Source of the DNA: Breviolum minutum Mf 1.05b.01
Taxonomy: Eukaryota; Sar; Dinophyceae; Suessiales; Symbiodiniaceae
Length of the DNA stretch: 64,000 nucleotides
Reading direction: 5' to 3'
NCBI GenBank assembly: GCA_000507305.1
Contig: DF239230.1
Span: 200,555-264,554 of the forward strand
Shown here: positions 53,418-64,000 of the stretch, piece after piece
Layout: each line of letters opens with the position of its first letter
Position numbering within the stretch: position 1 is the stretch's first letter
Position numbers and translations under genes: made by a program
The notes under the pieces: generated by a model
Databases searched by the model: none
What the model saw: only the letters and a program-made list of their open reading frames with translations
Told to the model about the DNA's origin: nothing

Positions 53418-56400
53418 TTTGCAACAATCTCACTATTTCACATTAGATAAGATGGCATTTAAGGACCTCTCACAAGTCTATTGTCTCACAGAAACATTGC
53501 CATTGTCAAGCCGTTGTATAGCAACGATGTTAACCCACGATTTCCTCCTCGTCACAATCATGTGAGAAACATGGTTCAGAATTTCCTTGGAGCCTATGTT
53601 TCTGTATTTCAATGGTTGGTGGAGGGAAGGATAGAAGTTGAACTTGCAACTTTGGTCATGGTCAGGCACAAGGTTGATTTCAAAAAACGAGACGACCGTT
53701 GTAGCGTTTTTCCATGCTTCTCAAATGTCTTCCATTCTACCATGTCCGTTTTCATCACGAGCATCACTGTCCAAACTAAAAGTTTGAAGTCTTGCCAAAA
53801 AAAACATTCAACTTCATGCAACATAGTATCTCGAACACTGATCTTGGATGTTGAAAATTAAGGCATCAGCCCCTTGGCCCTTTTTTTTGCCCAAACTAAT
53901 CCGTGTTGGCCCAGCAAGAAATGTTTGAGGTTTTTCATCTCGGATTGCATTTTAGTTGGGTCATCCCTGGATAGTCATGCAAAATCTCTAGAATCTTCCA
54001 ACGCATCGATGTTGATTTCCACACCGTCCCATGTTTTGATCACTCCTCCAAGACCTGTACCAATAATGCCCGGATGTACTGCGCAGGCTACCATGTTTGC
54101 TTGAGACTTTTGTAGATAACGCGCATGCAAGCAATCCACCGCCTTTCTGAGAAATGGCCATAGCCAGCTTAGCCAGGCTCCGAGAAAAAATAAATTAAAA
54201 GAAACATTGGCCAAAACGCACCAACTTGGGAGGTTAAAAATAGATTCTTAATGGATGTTTTCGGAAAACTTGACCCGATTCTGCCCATCTTCCCAAAAAA
54301 AAACGAAAAACATCGCCAACAACAAGCACTGCCAAGCATTTCATTCATCAAACTTCGACTTTCAGAAACATGCAACCACCACACCTTTGACACGGCATAC
54401 TCAGCAAATTCGTTGTACTCCTCCTTGGGACATGGCAACCGTGATGGATCCAAGTTGTAACATGCTGCACCCGCCAAGGATGACAATATCACCACACGGA
54501 CTTCGGAGGTTTTCATGGTCTCTTGCAACTTGGGTAACAAGAGCTCCTTAGTGCAAAACTGGTAAACGTTCCGGCTGCACTGGCTACTGGCTGTTGTTGT
54601 AAGTTTGGTGCTTCCAGTTTTTCCCCCACCAAAAACACACACGGGCCTTTAGCAACACAAAGACGTGAAACAACAGCTACACCCAGAAAATGTTCCAACT
54701 CGCCGAAGTGGAGAATGTTGCTCTTGTCCAAACAGTATATACATGGAATTCAAGTCTGCAAATCTGTCTTTCTAGTTTGGAGGCATGGAAGTTTCCACAA
54801 AAAAGTCATCAACATGTTGACTTGAGGTACCGGAAGGAAACGAGCAATATGCCGCTTCCATCGATGTTGGTTGCAAGTTATACTGCTGGGACCCATCCTC
54901 TACTAGCCGCAGTCTGAAAAGAACAAAGCTTAAAATCGGATTAGTATAGTTAAGGTTCTGTCAAAAGGAAGTGACTGAGGTTGTTGGTGGCAAATTGCAA
55001 CTCGAAATTCTGTTTGGAAGGCAACCACTCCGTGGGTGACATGATTCCAGCATTGCAAATCAGATAATGCCTCAGATATGACCCACGCAGTACACGGTGA
55101 AAGACACAAAACATGAGATCCATCTGGGCGACTCTTAAAATTACAGAGGCTCCAAAAGACTCCATACATGTAAATTTGTGGAGGCCACACCGGTCTGTAT
55201 ATCTGACGATCTGAAAGCATCAGGCCGTTTCTATTCACTCAGTGACTGACCAAATGGTTTATACTACGAGCTATACACATCTATATATACACCAAAAAAG
55301 AAAACGCTGAGGTAGGGCGGCTGCTCAGTAGCAACCCTTCGGGACATCCCTGAGTTCTGTTGAATGAAACGGACCCAGTTGCAATGGTACATTGAGATCC
55401 AAGAAGGATTTCACAAAAGGTTTCACCGTTTGGAGATCCGACAGCTCGATTTTCAGGATCGTGGCCTTGAAAAAGGCCAACAAACCACGGTTTTGGTGGT
55501 TCTTTTTAGTCAGTAAATGAGAACAAGTGGATAGGGATGGATAGGATTTTTCACACGATGTTCGGGATTGTCAGATACTACTTTTGCTTGACTCAACACT
55601 AGCAGTTTATCAATGCAGACAAGAACAATATCATCATGTTGATCCCAATTTCCTCACATCCAGCCTTTCCAGAGAATTTGCCCTCCTTGTTCTCCAGCTG
55701 ATTCAATACCGATGCAGCTTTGTCAGGACTTCGGACTGCCCAAATTACATGGCAACCATATTTCATCAAGCACCTTCGGGTCAGAGATTTGCGTTTTGCT
55801 TGAAAACAACAGTAGGCCCTGACTTTGGACTTTTCATAATCTTCACATGGTGCATCGTTGTTCACAAAAACCATCTGGAACACTTGAACACTTCTCCCAC
55901 CTTTCAATTCTTACTAACCCTTCACTGACAGTTCCAAACCAAAAAAAATCTGGAAGATCGGAAGGTGTTTCCCATGTGCTAAGACACAAAAAGACAAAAC
56001 AACCAGAGACCACCATTTGTACACCTGGCATTTTCCAAACCCAAGCCATTCGAGGCTCCAGTGATGATGGCCACTTTTCCTTCTAAGGCTTTGAAGTTCT
56101 CACCATGGACCCGTCGAAGCACCTCCTGTGCCACCGAGACTGAGAAAGAACACATCTTCGTAACGTAGATGGAGATAACAGATTTTTGACAAATGAGTGT
56201 TTATGAATCTCTAATAGAAGTACATGGTCGGAATCATCGTTAATTTGAGCTTATGTTATGATTTAAGATGATACAAAACATCCTGAAGATCAACCTTTCT
56301 ACGGTTTCAAACCTCGACTCAATGACCAACCGAAAAGTTAGTGAATTCCTTCTAGGTCCCATGGAAGACCAAGGTGAAAAGAAAACACAACAAAACAACA

Positions 56401-56732
56401 TGTAAATCATTTAGATTGCTGATGTATAGTTTGATGATGTCATGACCCCAAAAGTTGTTTTTTGTTTTGTCTTTTGTTTTGGGATACCTACTATTATACT
56501 ATAATCCCGAGTTTGTTGCATCCAAAAGTCGGCATCACAGGATTTACAGTAAAAAAAGCAGCGTTTCACCAGCGCTCCCTTTATCCCAACTTTTCAGGCT
56601 TCATGCCTCACAAGTACTACACTGTGATTGGTGCATCATCTCATCCACTGCGATTCCAAAAAAGCCCGTGAAGAAGGTCCACAGGGTAGTTTTGCTGCGC
56701 ACCGTTGCATCCGTTAACAACTGCTTAATCAT
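52840..56732 (-). CDS. Short-chain dehydrogenase/reductase, retinol-dehydrogenase/WWOX-like, 323 aa, eight exons
   Basis: Exons: 56649-56732, 56025-56125, 55686-55773, 55383-55465, 54959-55070, 54385-54546, 54003-54142, 52840-53041. Together they make 972 nt, open to the stop. The N-terminus MIKQLLTDATVRSK is followed by LWTFFTGFFGIA, a likely membrane anchor. Then come KVAIITGASNGLG (the TGxxxGxG NAD(P)-binding turn), CHVIWAVRSPDK (cofactor-specificity strand), LHYLICNAGIMSP (the NNAG position), VVILSSLAGA (catalytic Ser region) and YAVSK (catalytic Tyr-x3-Lys). AVHPGIIGTGLG and GAATTMYCA...NCGPQKPR complete the family order. The expected reaction is NAD(P)-dependent oxidation or reduction of a hydrophobic alcohol or ketone at a membrane; the substrate is unknown. 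Donors are GT (4), GC (1) and GA (2), and all seven acceptors are AG|G. The last intron (53042-54002) holds the 280-bp ATG microsatellite. The first exon is the least certain. Confidence 0.9.
53142..53416. repeat. (ATG)n microsatellite in two mirrored blocks
   Basis: Two runs of about 27 and 28 GAT units, each with one GCT change near the same relative position followed by about 15 more units, separated by TATATGTTN. The near-identical blocks suggest a duplicated segment or an assembly join at the single N (53282). It lies in the last SDR intron. Confidence 0.97.
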
Positions 56733-57189
56733 TGTGGCCAAATACGAATAAGCAATCACCTCTGCTTGGATGTGTTGAGAGATACCATTGGCCCTATTGG
56801 GGGGCAAAAAGGCCTCAAACCTCCAAGAAATTGGTGGCAGAGCTTGTCAAGCATTTGGTGTCATCCATCCCTTAAGTGGATCTATTCCAACGAAACACGC
56901 TGCTCTTCATCATTGTTGTCGAGGTAGTGGCACCCTACGGAAGGGGGTTGCCCTTCACCTGCAACTTCTAGCTACTCATTCCACCGCTTTCAAGCTGTGG
57001 TAGAATTCAACCCTTTTAGGAATGTATTGGATGTAATGTATCAATTTTATTCTATTGAAAGGTATCAAGCAGTTGGGGATGCATGTTATGAACTTCCAAA
57101 CTTCCAAAAAAAAAACAGGAATCTGCTTCCTCTCTAGCAATCACATCTCTGGTATACTACGTGCCTGATACGATTTTACCCGCCAACAA

Positions 57190-57345
57190 CTGGCGATCAT
57201 TGGATTCTGTGAATTCTGCTCAATCCCTTCGCAAGAAAAACAAAAGAAACCCCTTTTGGACAACAAGCTGTCCACAAGTTGGCCTCTTCTTTCACCACAC
57301 TTGTGACAGTCCCCATTGCGGTCAACAAATTGCCGTCTCCAAGGC
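57190..57345 (-). CDS. Possible exon with CxxC...CxxC zinc-binding pattern
   Basis: Minus-strand text FVDRNGDCHKCGERRGQLVD then SLLSKRGFFCFSCEG has two CxxC pairs about 20 residues apart, like small zinc ribbons found in many dinoflagellate proteins. Boundaries unresolved. Confidence 0.45.
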
Positions 57346-57489
57346 TTGGTTCGAAGGGCTTTGAAAAAAAAACAGCTGGGCTTCGGAGGGTCACAACCTT
57401 GCAACCATCAGCTCACATCATCCATGTTGGGTCAATGATGTTTGGGAAAAAACACATCAAACTCAAACTAAATATGGATTTATGAAGAT

Positions 57490-57678
57490 GAACAGGGGTG
57501 GAGGTGAAACCCAATGAAAGTATTGAGCATCCCTCCGCGATGGCCTGATATCTTTGTCGCAAAAAGTTCCAGTACCTTTCCAATGAAGCAAAGGAATGTG
57601 CAACAATGAAAGCTGGTTGGCAGGGAAATTGTACAGCCCGGTACAGAAGGGGTCAAATGCCAATTGCGTGATGATCAT
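57490..57678 (-). CDS. Possible exon of unknown gene
   Basis: Minus-strand text QLAFDPFCTGLYNFPANQLS then LLHIPLLHWKGTGTFCDKD looks coding; no family recognised. Confidence 0.4.
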
Positions 57679-58019
57679 TGATGGTACCAGTACCTGCAGT
57701 AAATTGACAATAGCTGGCTGGTAATCAAACTATGGGAAGATGTATACATCCTATTTGAACAAGGGTGATTTGCCGTTGCTAGCTTACCTCCTACTTCTAC
57801 TCCCAGACCCATCTCCACCTTTGACTGGCCATATTCACTCATTTCTCTGAAGGAAAATGCTGTTTCTTATCAACATCCCCACAACGATTCATTAGTTACA
57901 TGGACTCAACTACCCATTTGAAACATCAACAGGACCGGAAGGTCACAGGATGCAGGGCAAGATCTGTCTCCAAGGCATCAAAATGCTGACCTCACCAGTT
58001 GAACTGTTGGTCCGAAAAG

Positions 58020-58110
58020 GTTAAATTAACATAGCCCCTGCAAATTGGGCCGGGCCCCCAAAAAGGAAACGATCCTCTTCCAGCCAACCATTTTCAGGTG
58101 AGAAAATGTT
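58020..58110. mobile_element. Family B MITE, half copy
   Basis: TAAATTAACATAGCCCCTG, then GGAAACGATCCTCTTCCAGC and CAACCATTTTCAGG, match the middle and one arm of the 60576 copy. The other end is missing. Confidence 0.6.
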
Positions 58111-58154
58111 GGTTTCAGGTTTGGGAAACTCATGAGAACATGAATAAACATCAT

Positions 58155-58205
58155 GTAAACCCAAGACATGAGATGGCCTTTGGATTTTGATATTCAAGAC
58201 TTGTC
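58155..58205 (+). repeat. Inverted duplicate of a coding segment at 62060-62108
   Basis: ACCCAAGACATGAGATGGCC then TTTGGATTTTGATATTCAAG and ACTTGTCA match the reverse complement of 62060-62108 with one mismatch by eye. The match ends abruptly on both sides. Confidence 0.8.
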
Positions 58206-59001
58206 AATGGGCTGAGATTCCCGAGCCACCAGCCAAATGCCTAGCAAGATTTCTGCCAGTGTGCTATAGTGCAATACCTGTCAGCATCCCACTGAGTCCC
58301 TGAAGACGTTTTGGGACCACTCCAAACAACAAAATTGAACAGGGATACATGGAGGCTGGAATGTATATCCAATAAAAAAACATCTTCATGAATGTTTCAC
58401 AAGCAAAACGTTTGCACAAAGGAATGAAGATTAGCATACTTGAACTGGGATTACTGCAGCGAAAAAAAGAAACTGGCAGTTTCAAAAATCTGGAAACTGG
58501 CAGACCCTTTCCTGGAGGGGATCCATCCAACTCTGTCCCTTAGTAAGTTAGTCAGTCAGTTTGTAAGAATTACATGAGTCCTCCAAAAAAGAACTGCATT
58601 GATCATCTCAAACTCTCCAATCATGTATCCTTTTGCATAGTTTTTTTCCACCCTTTGCCTTTCAAGATCAAGATCTTTCACAATTTTCAACCATTTTTTC
58701 TTGGAAAAAAAAACATAGCAAAAAAAACGGATCAGAATCTCTCTCTACATCACATCCGGTCATTTGTTTAATGTTTCGGCCGATGCGTGCCTGTGCTTCT
58801 TGGGCTTTAAGCTTGGCCCATGTGGGCGCAAACATCTGCCAGCCCAGCTGGGATCCAAAAAAAAAGGTGGGTTTTTTAGGGATAAAAATGCACCAAAAAA
58901 ATGGAGAAAATTCAAATTGTTTACTGTTACTGAAATTTACTGAAAATTTGACATTGTTTACAGAAAGGTAAATTGAGAACTTGAAAAATCAAATGTTACC
59001 T

Positions 59002-59170
59002 TTACTGAAAAAGCTGAGATTTGTGAACTTCTTGATACACGACTGAACACTCCTCTGCCCTAATTCTTCTCAAAGTGCTCCAAGTCAGCATGACTTGTCC
59101 CCACCTTCCATACTCTACTTTCTCGCCAGCTGGCAGTTTCAGGCCTGGCATATTAGGTGGAAAAAATCCA
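59002..59170 (-). CDS. Possible exon of unknown gene
   Basis: Minus-strand text MPGLKLPAGEKVEYGRWGQV then MLTWSTLRRIRAEECSVVYQ. Protein-like, unassigned; paired with the exon at 59290-59550. Confidence 0.4.
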
Positions 59171-59216
59171 ATCTGGGGACAGCTGGCTTGGTAACTGATT
59201 CGTGTAACATTTACGT

Positions 59217-59262
59217 ATATTATAAAATATATATATATATATATTTTATATATATATACAAA
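59217..59262. repeat. TA-rich palindromic microsatellite
   Basis: TATAAAATATATATATATAT then ATTTTATA is self-complementary. Confidence 0.85.
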
Positions 59263-59289
59263 AAAATTACATATACTGCTCTGGTGCTT

Positions 59290-59553
59290 GTGTGCCCTGG
59301 TGAGAAAAACATAGAACCATGCATTCAGTGGGAAATTCAGGTTGCATCTTTTATTGAGTGCTGAATCATAAGTGAGTTGATTGCTGCTACCTTCATCCTT
59401 TTTGGATTCCACAATCAACCATCGTGGCGCCAAATTGCGAACCGGAAAAGTAAAGGGGTATGTCACTGAATTTCTGCTCACCAGAAAAGAAGGTAAGTTG
59501 GTAATGCCATGTAGCAGTAAATGATGACTCTTCCTCTCAGGGTCGTTGTCCAA
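59290..59553 (-). CDS. Possible long exon of unknown gene
   Basis: Minus-strand text NDPERKSHHLLLHGITNLPS, FPVRNLAPRWLIVESKKDEG and LNAWFYVFLTRAHKHQ. About 85 codons with protein-like composition. Unassigned. Confidence 0.45.
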
Positions 59554-59779
59554 TGAAGCAGGTTTTTCAGAGGGTTGATTCCATCAAAATATCTATACAG
59601 CAAGAAAAACTATGGAGAAAATGACCAGATGACTTTCGCCAAACAAAGAGGGACCATCCCCCCCAAAAAGAAGTCTAAGTGATCAAAGCGCAACCCAGCC
59701 AAAAAACCAACCTCCACCCGAACCAAGCACCAAGCAGCCCCTGGGAATCTGGGAATCGTACAGGGTCTCATTGCTGCAG

Positions 59780-59935
59780 TAGGAACCTACTGACCTCAAT
59801 TATCAACCATCCCCATCCACCGGCGATGCACGTTCCTTCGATTGAAACTGTTAATCTTGAGGCTTCACAAGAACCCAAGCACCTTCCATCCAAAAACCAG
59901 AAACAGATATATGGATCCCCCAAAAAAATATGATC
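59780..59935 (-). CDS. Possible exon of unknown gene
   Basis: Minus-strand text FLGDPYICFWFLDGRCLGSC then EASRLTVSIEGTCIAGG. Cys-containing, unassigned. Confidence 0.35.
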
Positions 59936-60269
59936 CTTGCGAAGCAGCGTTTGATTGACGTCAAAGGTTTCGTTTTTCACTCCACGATTTGGTGGTCCAA
60001 TTCCCAGATTCCAAGGCATGTAAATCTATGTCGAATCCGCATGTCCTTCACTTATTCCCCAATTTCCTGGGAAAAAGAGTAGACTAAGCACCTGCGAAAC
60101 AACACCTGATTTCAGTTGCCAAAACGGGAGCATAGAGCATAATCCATCAGGATGAACATGGCAAGCAAAACGCGGTGAGCATCTGCAAAGGTTGCATCTG
60201 ACTAAGAGCATATTCCCCAAAACCAACAAGCATCAACTGTTCCCTCAGTCCACTTGACATGTCATCCTT

Positions 60270-60480
60270 TTCTCCTTTTTGGACGAAGGAAGCGGCTTTA
60301 GGTTACCATCCAGCTTGGGACGGAGGACGCCAAAACAGACGTTCAGCTTATGGACCATAAAATTGAGGTTTTCTGTCAGGTTTGCCATCCATCCCATCAA
60401 CGAAAAAGCCCATGCGTTTTGCATGGACGGGATTTTTTTCTCCGACACCAAGGTGGTGTCGATCGCGATCGAATGGACTC
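60270..60480 (-). CDS. Possible exon of unknown gene
   Basis: Minus-strand text SMQNAWAFSLMGWMANLTEN then LNFMVHKLNVCFGVLRPKLD. About 65 codons; may include a membrane segment. Unassigned. Confidence 0.45.
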
Positions 60481-60575
60481 AAAAAGTTGATTTTAAAAAC
60501 CGAGCTTAGCAAACTTTCCCCAGTGAGGAAAGATGAAATGATAAGCATCTGAGTCTCTGAGTTGTTTGTGTTCAA

Positions 60576-60684
60576 TACACCCCCGAAGTTTAACATAGCC
60601 CCTGAAAAATGGTGGTTGGAAGATGATCCTTTCCTCTTGGAAAGGTAACTTTTCAGGGGCGAACTGTTAAACTTTGGGGGGGTA
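60576..60684. mobile_element. CCCCTGAA hairpin MITE (family B), best-preserved copy
   Basis: ACACCCCCGAAGTTTAACAT then AGCCCCTGAAAA at the left; TTTTCAGGGGCGAACTGTTA then AACTTTGGGGGGGT at the right. Central GATCCTTTCC and GGAAAGG also pair. Confidence 0.88.
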
Positions 60685-60854
60685 AGGTTTTTGGAAGCAT
60701 GAATTGGATCCTTGAATCTTCACCAATATGTTTTGTCAACCCCAATAAGACACTTGATCTTGTTGAAATAAATCCGTGGAAGCTTGCCACAGCTCGGCCC
60801 AGCAAAAGTGTCCCACATGTCCGACGCGAGCGTTTTTGGGAAGGCATTCCTCTC

Positions 60855-61135
60855 ACTTTTTGGGAAGGCTATGATCTTGCCTCCACTTTTGGAAAACACC
60901 ATAGAGGTTCCACTTCTTGTACAATTGCCTTAGTTGACGCTGTACACAAAACACTGAAAGGCTACTGGTCTCTGGAAGTTTCACATTGTGAAGCATTACT
61001 TGCCAGGAAACTTCAACTTTTTGACCTACATAATTATCAACCATGGTTGACGTAGGAATGGCGGTCCACCCCGAACTACATCTGTTTGTCTTTACAAACA
61101 CCAACCGAAGGGGAAGGTCTTCTGAAAAAAATGTG
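60855..61135 (-). CDS. Open coding-like stretch of unknown gene
   Basis: Minus-strand frame of about 90 codons, for example DLPLRLVFVKTNRCSSGW then VEVSWQVMLHNVKLPETSSL. The plus-strand frame over the same span is also long, so the strand is uncertain. Confidence 0.35.
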
Positions 61136-61142
61136 TGCAATG

Positions 61143-61242
61143 CGGGCCCCTACCAACTGTAAGTGGGGTTTTAACTCCACTTATAACCCCAGTTACCAAT
61201 CTAAAAGGCATTTATAGGGATTATAAATCGTAGGGGCCCACC
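61143..61242. mobile_element. GGGCCCCTAC-ended MITE (family F)
   Basis: GGGCCCCTAC at the left is the exact complement of GTAGGGGCCC at the right. Internal GTAAGTGGGGTTTTAACTCCACTTA forms a second stem. One copy seen. Confidence 0.75.
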
Positions 61243-61244
61243 TT

Positions 61245-61845
61245 GTGTGTGTGCGTATGTCTATCTATATATACATACATATGCAGGATGTTTTTGTGCC
61301 ATCACCGCCCATCACATCAAATTACCCACATCACTGTGACCAAATCTCAACTTGAAATATTCAGACATGAACTACCAAGTCAAAGGTGAAAGGCTTGGTA
61401 AGGTCACATCCGTATTTCATCCAGAATCATCACATGGTTTCATCTAAATTCTGACATCAGTTCCTCATTGCTTTCGGTGGAGCATCCCTGCGGTTAAAAA
61501 GAATCCTGCATAAGTTGAGCTGGATATTCTCCCCTCATTTGTAGGGCCGCCGTGCTTTTCCAGGAATCAAGGAAGTGATGGGTAGGATCCGCCGTTTACA
61601 CCATTCTTTTGATTGCAAGTTGGGGCCATTTTCCACACAAAAACGAAAAGAGCTACCCGGGTCCCACATTTTCCCCAAAAAACAGGAGAAGTGATCTTCC
61701 ACTTTCCTCCAACAGCTCCATACTATTACTCATCACCTATTTGCAGTTTCTCAAAAAAAGAAACTAGTTGTCATTCTTTGCCTTTTTGGCAGTTTCTAAA
61801 AGCAAACCAACCCCTCCAAAAAAAAAATACAGTCCTTCCCTTGAC
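61245..61845. other. Interval without a supported gene
   Basis: TA-rich at 61260-61285; no motif, repeat or splice-bounded exon that I can support. Confidence 0.4.
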
Positions 61846-61850
61846 CAAAG

Positions 61851-63858
61851 TCAAATCCCAGATGCAAGGATTCGATAAACTGCGCGGTATGTGACCTTGT
61901 TTGGAAGCGATCCACACACCTGCGGAGGCTCAAACCGACCGATGCGGAAAGGCAAGGCCGTCGTTTTTTTGCTGAATCGTGAAGCGGAAAAGATCTGCAA
62001 TGGGGATTCGGGGATTGCCATTTTGTAGAAACATTGTGTAATATGGGAATCACTGTTGATATGACGCAATGACAAGTCTTGAATATCAAAATCCAAAGGC
62101 CATCCCATGTCTTGGGTTCTGGAATGTATACTTGGTCAATTTGAAATTCGCCAAATTGAAACAAAATCGATCCCCATCCCAAAGTATTTTATGAAGTGAG
62201 GTCCCTGGAGGTCCCTATCACTTTCGCCTCTTTATACACACAAAACAAATATAGGAATGCCCTTACATGTATATTCTATATGTAATACATATACATTTGC
62301 ATTGATGTACATACATACATTAGCATACCTCTTTTGCTTCTACATCTACATCTACATGTGGATGTCTGTGTGTGTATATGGTATATGATTCTGGATATCT
62401 GTAAATGGCAACTTCATCTTTTGGCATCACCAGTTGCACAACAGAAGCACCTGGGATCCATCCAATCTTTGATCTCTGCCCATTCTGCCGGTTTGGTGTA
62501 CTTCAACACTTGCGACACATTACCTTGGTGGAAAGCTGTTTCAGCTGCAAGTTTGCTACCACATCAGTGGCGACAGCATGATTTTCAATCCCTGCCATAC
62601 TCGACTCAAATCCTGTGCCAGTTGACGCTAGAAATATAAACTAGCCATAGGATGAATGTAGACCTATCAATGTTGTCCCAGGAAACTATGTCATATATAA
62701 ATGATCTTGGAGTGACAAGTTACGAAAGTACGGGGTGTCCCCAAAGTAGATAAAAACCCTTTATCTTATATATGCAATATTCACCATCAAATAATGCAAC
62801 CTATGATTTCATGGCTTTCTACCCCCGCATCTTTTCTCCGGCAACTCCCCCAGTCACCAAAAAAGGTATCTGGAACAGCACCGGGTCAACATCTGCATCG
62901 ACCCAGTCACTGGTCACGTTCAGGGACCACGCCAACATCTGCAAGTTGGACATGATGCGAAAGCGCTCCTGTCATTGGGTTTCTTCCAAGGGCATTCATA
63001 CCTTTTTTGGTTGCTTACTGCCTGCAACCCAGAACAGTGGGTGTCTTTCCGAAAGTTGTGCTGGAGGAAAACAGTGTGTGTTTTCTTTTCTTTTCCTTGA
63101 TTCATACCCGCTGTTCTGCTTGATGGCATATAGTCCCTGACTGATTTTGTACCATGTTCTTTAAGTTCAAATTCAAGTCGAGCTTCTTCCATATTTGTGA
63201 CAACTGATTCTCTATTTTCAGGTTAGATACATACACATTCAAGTCAAGAACTACACATATGTGACAAACATCTGTTTTTAGTTTCATCAACATCGTTTCT
63301 TTCCTAGCAACACACAGCTCTGCGGGAACATGAAAACCTTCCATCCCTTCCAAGCGTATCGGCTCCAAATCCAATTTTGGCCCTCCATTTTCGGCATAAC
63401 TGTCAATGAAAGCTTTCAAGAAGGCATCCCGATACCTAAGATCGAATCTGCTTGTTTTGCGAGAAGGTTCCACCACTTCGAAAGAAAATGCGACTGTATC
63501 TTAGTGTTACCAGAGCTGCTCTTGTTTTGCATCAGGGAAGTTATGCAAGTGCTTTTTCACATGTCACATGAATCTGCAATTCTTTTTGTTGGAGGCACAA
63601 AAAAGAGGGAAGCGGGGAGGCAAAAATGGTCGGAACCTCAATGGTGCCACCCTCTGACTCCTCAAAGGATATACACAAGCCCAAAAATGCCGTAAAAGGT
63701 AAGTCTTGCATTGGGGAAGACTCCCAACCCCAACCCTTGCACGCTTTAAAACCAACTATTTCGTACAACGGACCCTGATCATAAATCAAATACCAACTAC
63801 CCTGCAGTTTGAGTGCGACATGATCAACCGTGGTTAAAATTACCCAGCTTGTCATGAT
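61851..63858 (-). CDS. Unknown multi-exon gene (fragments)
   Basis: Minus-strand exons in order. About 63700-63800 reads GSWYLIYDQGPLYEIVGFKA. 63265-63460 reads RFDLRYRDAFLKAFIDSYAE and LDLEPIRLEGMEGFHVPAEL. 63110-63190 reads EARLEFELKEHGTKSVRDYM. 62830-62970, after AATGACAG|GAG, reads ERFRIMSNLQMLAWSLNVTS then DWVDADVDPVLFQIPFLV. About 62533-62600 reads GIENHAVATDVVANLQLKQL. 62455-62532 reads NVSQVLKYTKPAEWAEIKDW. 61920-62108 reads GWPLDFDIQDLSLRHINSDS. Each is plausible alone; joining them is inference. I do not recognise the protein. Part of the last exon is duplicated in inverse orientation at 58155-58205. Confidence 0.5.
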
Positions 63859-64000
63859 CAACAGAAATGTTCAAACAAAAATCTCATGCATATCTGCAAT
63901 ATATCAACATCCATCTCGAAAATATCATCCTTCCCCCTTCTCCCCCTTCCATAAAGTCATCCCAAGGCGCTCTAATAAGACTTCAGTGGAGGCACCTGAA

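Noticed and set aside
53116-53450. Poly-Ser, poly-Met and poly-Asp frames
   Set aside because: Translations of the (ATG)n microsatellite in the last SDR intron.
1-64000. tRNA, rRNA, transposase or reverse transcriptase genes
   Set aside because: None recognised by eye on either strand; absence of evidence only, since small RNAs were not scanned computationally.

Overview
The window is nuclear DNA of a dinoflagellate, most likely a Symbiodiniaceae-type alga. The evidence is a chlorophyll a/c light-harvesting polyprotein gene, genes broken into very short exons, introns that begin with GC or GA about as often as GT, and an AG|G acceptor at every intron I could resolve. Every gene I could model lies on the minus strand, so the window reads as one unidirectional gene block from high to low coordinates. 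No rRNA, tRNA, CRISPR array or prokaryotic-style operon was seen. Splice sites were chosen by eye from reading frame and family resemblance; no alignment or transcript was available.

Layout, in the direction of transcription (right to left). 61.8-63.9 kb holds exons of an unrecognised gene. 56.9-61.1 kb holds scattered plausible exons, including one with a CxxC...CxxC zinc-binding pattern. 52.84-56.73 kb is a complete eight-exon short-chain dehydrogenase/reductase (323 aa). 48-52 kb is mostly AT-rich or repeat sequence with weak exons. 47.3 to about 38.0 kb is a METTL21-like (Methyltransf_16-type) protein methyltransferase. Its ~4 kb intron contains a complete second gene on the same strand: a 582-aa protein with a ubiquitin-like N-terminus and FNQ-type leucine-rich repeats (43717-46321). 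About 35.6-18.5 kb starts with a signal-peptide exon and contains about ten tiny exons, each coding one cysteine module (G-S-T-x-E-x-C-C-x4-C-x4-C like) that I do not recognise. 17.59-7.30 kb is the best-supported gene: 22 exons joining to a 622-aa precursor with a hydrophobic presequence and three light-harvesting domains. 6.8-2.4 kb has exons of unknown genes, and 1.75 kb to the left edge is the middle of an ankyrin-repeat gene cut by the window.

Between and inside the genes are many short non-autonomous elements with terminal inverted repeats: a ~105-bp family with at least seven copies, a ~100-bp CCCCTGAA hairpin family with at least eight copies (one carrying a nested second element), and several smaller families. 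Microsatellites (ATG/CAT, TTG/AAC, TTC, TTTA, GACA/GATA) are long and frequent; one CTT tract is interrupted by a 265-bp assembly gap.
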